A stretch of DNA of 64,000 nt. It comes from Phaeacidiphilus oryzae TH49. GTDB lineage: Bacteria > Actinomycetota > Actinomycetes > Streptomycetales > Streptomycetaceae. A program made the translations under genes and the position numbers. The notes under the pieces were generated by a model. That model did not search any database. It saw nothing but the letters and a program-made list of their open reading frames with translations, and was not told where the DNA came from. This document shows positions 25,430 to 33,051 of the stretch, piece by piece. Within the stretch, counting starts at the first letter, position 1. Every line of letters starts with the position of its first letter. The DNA is taken from positions 3,666,055 to 3,730,054 of the forward strand of contig NZ_JQMQ01000005.1 of assembly GCF_000744815.1 (NCBI RefSeq). The letters run 5' to 3'.

Positions 25430-25520
25430 GGAGGCTTCGCCTAGTCTGGTCTATGGCGCCGCACTGCTAATGCGGTTTGGGTCTTAAAGCCCATCGAGGG
25501 TTCAAATCCCTCAGCCTCCG
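25430..25520 (+). tRNA. tRNA-Ser (GCT anticodon)
   Basis: Acceptor GGAGGCT (25430-25436) pairs with AGCCTCC (25513-25519). The anticodon stem CCGCA/TGCGG encloses GCT at 25466-25468. Long variable arm of class II tRNA; T loop GGTTCAAATCC; no encoded CCA. Confidence 0.96.
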
Positions 25521-25527
25521 CTCGAAC

Positions 25528-25560
25528 ACAGCCCCGACGGTTCTCCACCGTCGGGGCTGT
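25528..25560 (+). terminator. Terminator after tRNA-Ser(GCT)
   Basis: CAGCCCCGACGGT (25529-25541) pairs with ACCGTCGGGGCTG (25547-25559) with a 5-nt loop, followed by TTCCGTTTC. Confidence 0.88.
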
Positions 25561-25759
25561 TCCGTTTCTTCACCGCACCTCCCCTGTTCGCCTCCGGCGA
25601 ACGCGCCGCGTCCCGAGCGCGTCGCGCCAGGACGGGCCGGCGACCGGCCGTCCTTCCCCCGCCCACCCCTCCGGCAACCCGATTTCGCCCACGACCCCAG
25701 GTCATGTAATGTTGTCCCCGCAACGCCGACGGGGCGCGAAACCCCGGGAAGCAGAGCAA

Positions 25760-25832
25760 GCGCCCGTAGCTCAACGGATAGAGCATCTGACTACGGATCA
25801 GAAGGTTAGGGGTTCGAATCCCTTCGGGCGCA
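25760..25832 (+). tRNA. tRNA-Arg (ACG anticodon)
   Basis: GCGCCCG (25760-25766) pairs with CGGGCGC (25825-25831). Anticodon ACG at 25793-25795 is read as ICG after TadA deamination; tadA is at 56116-56661 in this window. D loop AGCTCAACGGA and T loop GGTTCGAATCC are standard. Confidence 0.96.
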
Positions 25833-25936
25833 CAGTGGATTGAGGCCCCGTCCGGATTACCCGGGTGGGGCCTCAAGTCGTTGGCAGGGGTAGGGATTTC
25901 CGGGCGCCGGCGGGGCGCGGCGTATCGTCGGGCGGC

Positions 25937-26869
25937 GTGAACGGGATGTCGGGGTACGCCGGGCTGCGCGCCCGGGTGTCCGCCGAGGTGCGGGCGGCGG
26001 TGCACGGCGGGGACCTCCAACTGGAGCGGTACGACCGGCCGCTGGGCGATCCGGGCCTGCTGGGGATCAGGCCGGGGGATCCCGCCTGGCGGGTGCACAG
26101 CAGCGCGACCGGGATGCTCACCGGCGGATTCGCGGCGCTGATGCTGCAGTCCCTCCACCCGCTGGCGATGGCCGGGGTGGCGCAGTTCTCCGACTTCCGC
26201 ACCGATCCCCTCGGCCGGCTCAGCCGTACCGCCCGGTTCGTCAGCACCACGACCTTCGGCTCCGCTCCCGCCGCGCGCGAGTCGATAGCCCTGGTCCGCC
26301 GCATCCACGCCCGGGTGCACGGCACCGCGCCGGACGGACGCCCGTACCGCGCGGACGACCCGGAGCTGCTGACCTGGGTGCACACCGCCGAGGTGTACAG
26401 CTTTCTGAGGGGTCATCAGGTCTTCGCCGCCGGCCGGTCCCGTCTCGGAGCGGCCGAGTGCGACGCCTACTTCGCCCAGGTGGCCCCGATAGCGGAGGCG
26501 CTCGGCGCGTGCGGCGTCCCGCACAGCGCGGGTGAGGCCGTCCGGTATCTGTCGGCGATGCGGCCCCGGCTGCGGGCCACCCCGGCGGCGCTGGAATCCG
26601 TGCGCTTCCTCCGCGGGTTCGGCCGCAACCCGCGGGAGCGGCTGGTGGTGCGCGGGCTGATGAACGGCTCGGTCGGCCTCCTCCCCGGGTGGGCCCGCGC
26701 GGAGCTCGGCATCCGCCGCCCGGCGGCGGTGCGCGCGCTGGCCGACCGCCCGTACGGGCTGGCGGTCGGCCGGCTCCTGGAGTGGGGGATAGGCCCCTCG
26801 GAGATCCAGGCCGCGGCCCGGCGGCGGATCTCGGCGGCTGCGCGCGGGCGCACGGAGGGCGGTCGCTGA
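25937..26869 (+). CDS. MpaB-like oxygenase (DUF2236)
   Basis: 310 aa. Matches the actinobacterial DUF2236 / MpaB family related to latex-clearing protein, a haem-dependent oxygenase fold: WRVHSSATGMLTGGFAALMLQSLHPLAMAGVAQFSDF, FVSTTTFGS, then LLTWVHTAEVYSFLRGHQ. The His residues in SLHPLAM and WVHTAEV are candidates for the buried haem or metal site. The substrate is unknown. The start is uncertain: GTG at 25937 with a TATCGT box 10 nt upstream suggests a leaderless message, with ATG at 25946 as the alternative. Ends 43 bp before the convergent DoxX gene. Confidence 0.78.
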   Translation: MNGMSGYAGLRARVSAEVRAAVHGGDLQLERYDRPLGDPGLLGIRPGDPAWRVHSSATGMLTGGFAALMLQSLHPLAMAGVAQFSDFRTDPLGRLSRTARFVSTTTFGSAPAARESIALVRRIHARVHGTAPDGRPYRADDPELLTWVHTAEVYSFLRGHQVFAAGRSRLGAAECDAYFAQVAPIAEALGACGVPHSAGEAVRYLSAMRPRLRATPAALESVRFLRGFGRNPRERLVVRGLMNGSVGLLPGWARAELGIRRPAAVRALADRPYGLAVGRLLEWGIGPSEIQAAARRRISAAARGRTEGGR

Positions 26870-26912
26870 CCGGCGGCGGCCGGAGCGTCGGTCAGCGCCC
26901 CCCTCCCCCCGG

Positions 26913-27443
26913 TCACCGCCGGGCGCTGCCCGCCGTTCTCCGCGCGCCGGCGGTGGCCGAGGCCGTCCCGGCGGCCCCGGCGGTCGCCGTACCGCCGGTC
27001 GCCGCTTCGCCGGATTCGCCCCGGGACCCGCGGCGTCCGGAGATCAGCCGGTCCAGGGCGAAGGCGCCGGGGCCGAGGAAGACGAGCAGCAGGAAGATCC
27101 AGCAGTACATGGCCGCGGGCTCGCCCCCGCTCTGCAGCGGCAGCAGGGCCTTCGGCTGGTGGACGTCGAAGTAGGCGAAGGCCATGGACCCGGAGCTGAT
27201 CAGGGCCGCGACCCGGGTGAACAGCCCGGCGAGGACGAGGATCCCGCCGGCCAGCTGGATGAGGGCCGCGTACCAGCCGGGCCAGGTGCCGACCGGTACC
27301 GTGCCGCCGCCCTGCGGTGCGCCGCCGAAGACCCCGAAGAGCGAGGCGGCGCCGTGGCAGGCGAAGAGGAAGCCGACCACGATGCGGAAGAGGGCCACCA
27401 CGTATGGCTTGCTCATGTCAATATGCTCGGTGAGGGAGCGCAC
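26913..27443 (-). CDS. DoxX family membrane protein
   Basis: 176 aa with four predicted membrane helices: VVALFRIVVGFLFACHGAASL, WYAALIQLAGGILVLAGLFT, RVAALISSGSMAFAYF and MYCWIFLLLVFLGPGAFALDRL, with the family-typical R-x2-G-x4-HG motif. The last 40 residues are a Gly/Ala/Thr/Arg tail on the cytoplasmic side. DoxX proteins are small quinone-associated or redox-linked membrane proteins; here there is no enzyme partner nearby. GTG start just after AGGAGG (4-nt spacing); a second in-frame ATG nine codons in lacks a ribosome site. Confidence 0.85.
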   Translation of the reverse strand: MRSLTEHIDMSKPYVVALFRIVVGFLFACHGAASLFGVFGGAPQGGGTVPVGTWPGWYAALIQLAGGILVLAGLFTRVAALISSGSMAFAYFDVHQPKALLPLQSGGEPAAMYCWIFLLLVFLGPGAFALDRLISGRRGSRGESGEAATGGTATAGAAGTASATAGARRTAGSARR

Positions 27444-27564
27444 AAGTCCTCCTGGTTTGAGGTGTACTTGTCAAGAGCCGTCACACACTATCCACGCTCG
27501 GCCCGCATGGCAACCGCCCGCCGGTCCGATCGCGGACCGGGCCGTGAGCGGGGATCATGACCGG

Positions 27565-28362
27565 GTGTCAGAAGATCTGGTCTGGTACGCGGCCTACGGG
27601 TCCAACCTCCACCGCGCCCGCCTGGACTGCTATCTCCAGGGCGGGCGCCCGCACGGCTCCTCGCTGTGGCACCCCGGCTGCCGGGACCCCCGGCCGCCCC
27701 GGCGGCATGTGCCACTGCTGCTGCCCGGGCGGATGTACTTCGCCATGGAGTCCGCGGCCTGGGGCGGCGGCGGGATGGCCTTCCTCGATCCGGACGGGCC
27801 GGGCAGTGCCGCCGGCCGGGGCTACCTGCTCACGGTGGACCAGTTCCTGGACGTGGCCGCGCAGGAGATGCGCCGCCCGCCCGGGGAGACCCCGCTCGAC
27901 CTGGCGGCGGCGCTCCGCGACGGCCGCGCGGTCTGCGGCCTCGGCCGCTACGAGACGCTGGTCCTGGCCGGCGAGCGGGACGGCTGGCCGGTGCTCACCT
28001 TCACCGCCCCGTGGGCCGCGGGGGACGTCCCCTGGACGCGTCCCTCCGCCGCCTATCTGACCCAGTTGGGCGCGGGGCTGCTGGAGGCGCACGGCTGGAC
28101 GCCGGAGCGGATCGCGGACTACCTGTGCAGCCGCCCGGGCGCGGCCGGCAACTGGTCCCGGGAGGCGGTGCGGGCCCTGCTGCCCGAGGCCGCCGACGCC
28201 TCCCGCGCCGGCCCGGGCGTCCCGGGCGCTCCCCTCACCCCGGACACCGCGGGCGCCCCCGGCGGCCCAGGCGGCCCCGGTGGTCCAGGCGCTCCCGGCG
28301 GCCCAAGCGCCTCCGGCGCCGCTACAGCTCCCGCACCGGCCGCCCGGCCAGCCAGGCCGTGA
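27565..28362 (+). CDS. Gamma-glutamylcyclotransferase-like (AIG2-fold) protein with Gly/Pro tail
   Basis: 265 aa. The opening VWYAAYGSNLHRARLDCYLQGG is the YGSNL substrate-loop motif of the GGCT/AIG2 fold, and GRGYLLTVDQFLDVAAQE fits the following strand-helix. Streptomyces relatives are often mislabelled histone deacetylase (recollection). The C-terminal about 45 residues are a low-complexity GAPGGPGGPGGPGAPGG tail. The last 41 nt overlap the end of the convergent dehydrogenase gene at 28322, so that tail shares DNA with the antisense C-terminus. GTG start; GATCATGACCGG upstream is a poor ribosome site. Substrate unknown. Confidence 0.72.
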   Translation: MSEDLVWYAAYGSNLHRARLDCYLQGGRPHGSSLWHPGCRDPRPPRRHVPLLLPGRMYFAMESAAWGGGGMAFLDPDGPGSAAGRGYLLTVDQFLDVAAQEMRRPPGETPLDLAAALRDGRAVCGLGRYETLVLAGERDGWPVLTFTAPWAAGDVPWTRPSAAYLTQLGAGLLEAHGWTPERIADYLCSRPGAAGNWSREAVRALLPEAADASRAGPGVPGAPLTPDTAGAPGGPGGPGGPGAPGGPSASGAATAPAPAARPARP

Positions 28363-29296
28363 CGTCCTCCGCCGCGTCGCCGTACGCGAGCTCGAAGCAG
28401 TCCGCGGTGACGTAGCCGATGTGCGGGGTGAGGACGGTGTTCGGGGCGTCCAGCAGCGGGCTGCCGGCCGGCAGCGGCTCGATGTCGTAGACGTCGAGGC
28501 CGGCCCCGCCGATGGTGCCCGCCCGCAGCGCCGAGGCCAGCGCGGCCTCGTCCACCAGGGGCCCGCGCGAGGTGTTGACCAGCCAGGCGGTGGGCTTCAT
28601 CCGGGCCAGCTCGGCGGCGCCGATGATGCCCCGGGTCTCCGCGTTGAGCCGCAGATGGAGGCTGACCACGTCCGACCGCTCCAGCAGCTCCTCCCGGCTC
28701 GCGACCGGGGTCGCCCCCGCCTCGGCGGCCCGCTCCGGCGTCATGTGGCGGGTCCAGGCGAGCACCTCCATCCCGAAGGCGGCCCCGATCGAGGCCACCC
28801 GGGAGCCGAGCCGGCCCAGGCCGATCACGCCCAGGGTGCGGCCGTCCAGACCGGTGCCGACCCCGGCCTGCCAGCCGCCGGAGCGCAGCGAGGCGTCCTG
28901 CGCCCCGGCCCCGCGGGCCAGCTCCAGGATCAGCGCCCAGGTCAGCTCGGCCGCGGCGTAGCGGGACATCCGGGTGCCGCAGACCGTGACGCCGCGCGCC
29001 CGGGCCGCGGCCACGTCGATCGAGGCGTTCGCCTGCCCGGTGGTCACCAGCAGCCGCAGCTCCGGCAGCCGGGCGAGCAGTTCGGCGGGGAACGGGGTCC
29101 GTTCGCGCATCGCGATCACCGCCTGGTACGGCGCGAGCCGCTCGGCCAGCGCATCCTGGTCGGAGAGGTGCTCCGGCAGGAAGTCCACGGCGCAGCCGGC
29201 CGGCAGGCCGGACCAGACGTCCAGCCGGGCCGCCGCGTCGTTGTAGTCGTCCAGTACCGCGATCCGTGTCCGCTCGGTGCTCAAAGGCAGGCTCAT
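28322..29296 (-). CDS. D-isomer 2-hydroxyacid dehydrogenase family protein
   Basis: 324-aa NAD-dependent dehydrogenase. The Rossmann motif is TLGVIGLGRLGSRVASIGAAFG. Catalytic residues follow the family: Arg in VNTSRGPLVDE, Glu in YDIEPLP and His in TPHIGY. The substrate-binding N-terminal domain shows LLVTTGQANASIDVAAA. Related to phosphoglycerate dehydrogenase and glyoxylate reductase; the substrate is not determinable. ATG start with GGCAGGG 8 nt upstream. It is transcribed divergently from a TetR regulator 294 bp away with a long palindrome between them, so it is a likely regulatory target. Confidence 0.88.
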   Translation of the reverse strand: MSLPLSTERTRIAVLDDYNDAAARLDVWSGLPAGCAVDFLPEHLSDQDALAERLAPYQAVIAMRERTPFPAELLARLPELRLLVTTGQANASIDVAAARARGVTVCGTRMSRYAAAELTWALILELARGAGAQDASLRSGGWQAGVGTGLDGRTLGVIGLGRLGSRVASIGAAFGMEVLAWTRHMTPERAAEAGATPVASREELLERSDVVSLHLRLNAETRGIIGAAELARMKPTAWLVNTSRGPLVDEAALASALRAGTIGGAGLDVYDIEPLPAGSPLLDAPNTVLTPHIGYVTADCFELAYGDAAEDVTAWLAGRPVREL

Positions 29297-29360
29297 GGTC
29301 GACACCCTGCCACGGGCGCCTCTCCAGAGCCCGGGAGGCCCGGCCTTCGCCCGGCTCCCC

Positions 29361-29385
29361 GCGAAACGGAACGGTTGCGTTTCGC
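29361..29385. promoter_or_regulatory. 25-bp palindromic operator between dehydrogenase and TetR genes
   Basis: Outer arms GCGAAACG (29361-29368) and CGTTTCGC (29378-29385) are perfect; the inner AAC-G-GTT also pairs, giving 11 of 12 positions symmetrical. A weaker related site (GGAACAGTTTCGGTCC) lies near 29414. Typical of TetR operators, so probably the target of the regulator at 29591. The AACGGTT core recurs at 30240-30246 upstream of the exporter. Confidence 0.72.
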
Positions 29386-29590
29386 TGGAACGGCGCCTAC
29401 TCTTATGAGTACGGAACAGTTTCGGTCCGTTAATGGGCCGGACGCCGAAGTCCGAAGTCCTGTCCTGTCCAAAGGTCCAGTTGACGTCCCCGAGCGAGCC
29501 CTCGAAGCGGCCGTTCTCCTCCTCCGCACGGAAGACGGAAGCCTGTCGGGGCCGGGGGCGCAGGGAAGCACGAAAGCGAGGTGTCGACCG

Positions 29591-30205
29591 ATGGGTCCTG
29601 CCGAGAAGACGGCGGAGAAGAAGTCCGCGGCGGCCCCCCGCCGCAGCCGGCTCACCCCGGAGCGGGAGGGCGAGCTCTACGCCGCCGTCCTCGACGAGCT
29701 CCGCGAGGTCGGCTACGACGCGCTGACCATGGACGCCGTGGCGGCCCGCAGCCGCTGCAGCAAGGCCACCCTCTACCGGCAGTGGCAGGGGAAGCCGCGG
29801 CTGGTGGCGTCGGCGATCCGGCACGTCAAGCCGTTCGACCTGAGCGGCCTGGACACCGGCTCGCTCGCCGGCGACCTCTACGAACTGGCCGACCGCTTCT
29901 GCCACTCCCGCAAGGACGTGGAGCTCGCCCAGGCCATCGGGGTCGCGCTGCACCGCAACGAGGATCTGGCGGAGGCCATGCACGAGACGATCGTGCGGCC
30001 CGAGCTGGAGCGGATGGACGAGATCCTCGACCGGGCGCGGGCCCGGGGCGAGATCGCCCCGGACTGCCCGGCCGCGGACTTCCTCCCGCACATGGTCATA
30101 GGCGCGGTCTTCGCGCGCTCCATGGTCGAGCAGCGCGAGGCCGACCCCGACTATCTCAAGCGCTACCTGGACAACGTGGTCCTTCCGGTGCTCGTGCGGT
30201 CATGA
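29591..30205 (+). CDS. TetR-family transcriptional regulator
   Basis: 204 aa. A basic, Ala/Lys-rich start (1-25) is followed by a TetR helix-turn-helix (about 28-75: YDALTMDAVAARSRCSKATLYRQWQGK) and an all-alpha ligand domain. GAGGTG lies about 8 nt upstream of the ATG. It stands between a divergent 2-hydroxyacid dehydrogenase and, 119 bp downstream on the same strand, a DHA2 exporter, the usual layout of a drug-responsive repressor with its pump. Candidate operators lie at 29361-29385 and, by shared AACGGTT core, at about 30240. Confidence 0.9.
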   Translation: MGPAEKTAEKKSAAAPRRSRLTPEREGELYAAVLDELREVGYDALTMDAVAARSRCSKATLYRQWQGKPRLVASAIRHVKPFDLSGLDTGSLAGDLYELADRFCHSRKDVELAQAIGVALHRNEDLAEAMHETIVRPELERMDEILDRARARGEIAPDCPAADFLPHMVIGAVFARSMVEQREADPDYLKRYLDNVVLPVLVRS

Positions 30206-30324
30206 CGAACGTTTACTACAACCAGACAATACCGATGAAAACGGTTTAACTGGTCGAATACCGGACAGATCGGCCATGCGTCTCTGTCCCTCTGCCTGGA
30301 GTCTCTTCCGGAGGACCCCTTCTC
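30206..30324 (+). promoter_or_regulatory. Promoter region of the first MFS-CRLD gene
   Basis: 119 bp with markedly lower GC in the first 50 bp. Contains AACGGTT (30240-30246) matching the core of the TetR palindrome, flanked by ACCG-N7-CGGT. A ribosome site CCGGAGGA lies at about 30309. No exact -10/-35 pair is certain. Confidence 0.5.
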
Positions 30325-32793
30325 ATGTCATCCACTTCAGTCGACGCCCGCGTCGGCTCCGTGTCCGGCGGGGCGACCTCGTCCCGGGGCACGGAACACC
30401 ACACCCCGCATCGGTGGTGGGTGCTGGCCGTCATCGGCCTGGCCCAGCTGATGGTGGTGCTCGACGCGACCATCGTGAACATCGCCCTGCCGTCGGCCCA
30501 GCAGGACCTCGGCTTCTCGAACGACGGCCGGCAGTGGGTCGTCACCGCCTACTCCCTGGCGTTCGGTTCCCTGCTGCTGCTCGGCGGACGCCTGGCCGAC
30601 CTCTTCGGCCGCAAGACCACCCTGCTGATAGGCCTGATCGGGTTCGCCGCCGCGTCCGCGGTGGCCGGCGCCTCCACCGGGCTGCCGATGCTGATCATCG
30701 GCCGGGCGGTCCAGGGCCTCTTCGGAGCGGTCCTCGCGCCGGCCGCCCTGTCGCTGCTGACCACGACCTTCACCGAGCCCAAGGAGCGCGCCCAGGCGTT
30801 CGGCGTCTTCGGTGCGATCGCCGGTTCCGGCGGCGCCATCGGCATGCTGCTCGGCGGCGTCCTCACCGAGCACCTCAACTGGCGCTACACGCTGTACGTC
30901 AACCTGCTGATCGCGGTGATCGCGGTGATCGGCACACTGGTCTTCGTCCGCAAGCCGGCGAAGGCGGCGCGTCCCTCGCTGGACCTGTTCGGCACCGTGC
31001 TGGCCGCGGGCGGCCTCTTCTGCATCGTCTACGGCTTCGCCAACGCCGAGACCCATCCGTGGAGCAACTGGATGGTCTGGGTCTTCCTGGCCGCCGGCGG
31101 CGTGCTCCTCGCGCTCTTCGCGGTCTGGCAGACCCGGGCGAAGCACCCGCTGCTGCCGCTGCGGGTACTGGCCGACCGCAACCGGTCCGCCTCGTACATC
31201 TCGGTGTTCATCACCGGTGCGGGGATGTTCGGGATCTTCCTGTTCCTGACCTACTACCTCCAGGAGACCCTCCACTACTCGCCGGTGAAGACCGGACTGG
31301 CCTTCCTGCCGATGATCGGCATGCTGATGGTCTTCGCACAGCTCGGCATGGTGGTCCTGGTGCCGCGGCTGGGCGGCAAGCCGATCGTCCCGGTCGGCGC
31401 GGTGCTGGCGGCCGGCGGTCTGGTCTGGCTCACCCGGCTCGGCCTCCACTCCAGCTACGCGCCGGACGTGCTGTTCCCGCTGCTGCTGATCGGTCTGGGC
31501 ATCGGCCTGGTGATGCCGCCCGCGATGAGCCTGGCCACGCTGGGCGTCGCCCCGCACGACCAGGGCGTCGCCTCGGCGACCGTCAACACCATGCAGCAGG
31601 TCGGCGGTTCGATCGGCACGGCGCTCTTCAGCACCCTGGCGTCCAGCTCCGCCACCGACTACATCAAGCACCACCAGCCGCCGAACCCGCTGACCGCGGC
31701 CGAGGCCGCGCTGCACAGCTACGCCACCGCGTACTGGTGGGCGGCCGGGTTCTTCGTCGCCGCCGGCATCATCGCGGTGCTGCTGTTCCGCAAGGGCAGC
31801 CCGATGAAGCAGATGCAGGCCGCCGAGCGGGCCGCCGAGGCCGAGCAGGCCGCCGCCGCCTCCGGCGGCGAGCTGGACGAGGCGGAGTACGAGCGGATGC
31901 TGGCCGGCGACGCCGGAGACGGCGACGCCGCGCGGACCGCGGCGGCCCCCGCCGCCACCGCGCTCGCCGCCCCGGCCGCGGCCACCCGGCAGGAGACCCG
32001 CCAGGACACCACCCAGGTGCTCCCGGTCGCCGTCGGCGCCGCCGTCACCGGTCGGGTGCTCACCGGCGCCGGCACCCCGGTGCCGCAGGCCGCGATCACC
32101 CTGATCGACCCGACGGGCCGTCAGCTGGGCCGGGCCACCGCCGATCCGCAGGGCCGCTTCGCGGTGGACGCCCCGCGGTCCGGCAGCTATGTGCTGGTCG
32201 GCTCGGCCCCCGGCCACCAGCCGCAGGTCGCCACCCTCGCGGTGGGCGAGTCCCCGCTGGAGTACGACCTGGTGCTGGCCGGCACCGCCGGGCTGCGCGG
32301 CCGGGTCCTCTCCGAGGGGAAGCCGGTGGTCGGCGCGCTGGTGGTGGCCACCGACCCGCGCGGCGAGGTGTCCGGTTCCACGCTCACCGACGCCGACGGC
32401 GGCTACGTCTTCGGCGACCTGGTCGCCGGGGAGTACGTGCTGACCGTCTCCGGCAACGGCAGCCGGCCCACCGCCGCCTCGGTGCGGGTCGGCGACGGCG
32501 GCCCGACCGAGCAGGACGTCGTGCTGGACCCGGCCGCCGCGGTCCGCGGCACCGTCCGGCGCCTGGACGGCCGGCCGCTGGCCGACGCCCGGGTCGCCCT
32601 CCTCGACCCGGCCGGCAACGTGGTCGGCGTCCACACCACGGGAGACGACGGGGAGTACGCCTTCTCGGACCTCCCCGGCACCGACTACACGGTGGTGGCG
32701 AGCGGCTATCCGCCGGTGGCCACCCCGGTCCGGCTGGACGGCGGCGGGCAGGAGGGCTTCGACCTCTCGCTCGGCCACGAGCAGGAGGGCTGA
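30325..32793 (+). CDS. DHA2-type MFS exporter fused to three carboxypeptidase-regulatory-like repeats
   Basis: 822 aa. Residues about 25-500 are a 14-helix MFS drug exporter (DHA2/EmrB-QacA type) with motif A (GGRLADLFGRK) and the helix-1 LDATIVNIALP motif. After an Ala/Glu linker (about 500-570) come three beta-sandwich repeats of about 82 residues (starting near 571, 656 and 740). Each has the CRLD pattern GxVL-x-G-x-P-x-xGAxVxLxDxxG...T-x-DG-x-Y-x-F. Fourteen helices with the N-terminus inside place the repeats in the cytoplasm, unusual for this fold. A TetR gene precedes it. The fusion is shared by a paralogue at 37123-39897. Substrate unknown. Confidence 0.9.
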   Translation: MSSTSVDARVGSVSGGATSSRGTEHHTPHRWWVLAVIGLAQLMVVLDATIVNIALPSAQQDLGFSNDGRQWVVTAYSLAFGSLLLLGGRLADLFGRKTTLLIGLIGFAAASAVAGASTGLPMLIIGRAVQGLFGAVLAPAALSLLTTTFTEPKERAQAFGVFGAIAGSGGAIGMLLGGVLTEHLNWRYTLYVNLLIAVIAVIGTLVFVRKPAKAARPSLDLFGTVLAAGGLFCIVYGFANAETHPWSNWMVWVFLAAGGVLLALFAVWQTRAKHPLLPLRVLADRNRSASYISVFITGAGMFGIFLFLTYYLQETLHYSPVKTGLAFLPMIGMLMVFAQLGMVVLVPRLGGKPIVPVGAVLAAGGLVWLTRLGLHSSYAPDVLFPLLLIGLGIGLVMPPAMSLATLGVAPHDQGVASATVNTMQQVGGSIGTALFSTLASSSATDYIKHHQPPNPLTAAEAALHSYATAYWWAAGFFVAAGIIAVLLFRKGSPMKQMQAAERAAEAEQAAAASGGELDEAEYERMLAGDAGDGDAARTAAAPAATALAAPAAATRQETRQDTTQVLPVAVGAAVTGRVLTGAGTPVPQAAITLIDPTGRQLGRATADPQGRFAVDAPRSGSYVLVGSAPGHQPQVATLAVGESPLEYDLVLAGTAGLRGRVLSEGKPVVGALVVATDPRGEVSGSTLTDADGGYVFGDLVAGEYVLTVSGNGSRPTAASVRVGDGGPTEQDVVLDPAAAVRGTVRRLDGRPLADARVALLDPAGNVVGVHTTGDDGEYAFSDLPGTDYTVVASGYPPVATPVRLDGGGQEGFDLSLGHEQEG

Positions 32794-32829
32794 GCTCCCG
32801 GAGCGGAACGAGTCGCGACCCCAGGCAGG

Positions 32830-32868
32830 GCCGGGCGGCACGGAGGGATTCCCTCCGTGCCGCCCGGC
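32830..32868 (+). terminator. Terminator after the first MFS-CRLD gene
   Basis: Perfect 18-bp stem GCCGGGCGGCACGGAGGG (32830-32847) and its complement (32851-32868) with loop ATT. Confidence 0.92.
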
Positions 32869-32982
32869 CGCTCGTGTGTCAGGCCCCGCTCCGACGGCAC
32901 CCGGGGCGGCGCGCCGGGTTGCGTTCCGGTCTCGGTTCGGGAATCGCCCGATCCGGGCCCTGCACGCGTATCGCCAAGCCGA

Positions 32983-32998
32983 AGTGGTCTGGGCCACA
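32983..32998 (+). promoter_or_regulatory. DasR-like responsive element (dre) upstream of ngcE
   Basis: AGTGGTCTGGGCCACA matches the dre consensus A(C/G)TGGTCTAGACCA(C/G)T at 13 of 16 positions. It lies 54 bp upstream of the ngcE start. DasR is the GlcNAc-phosphate-sensing GntR repressor that controls chitin and GlcNAc genes in Streptomyces. Confidence 0.75.
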
Positions 32999-33051
32999 CT
33001 TCCCTCAATCCCGGTGCACACCCAGTCCCCGGGATGTAGGAGGGGATCGAA

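Noticed and set aside
13300-25520. tRNA-Ser genes as integration sites of a mobile element
   Set aside because: No integrase, phage gene or direct repeat of the tRNA 3' end was seen on either side.
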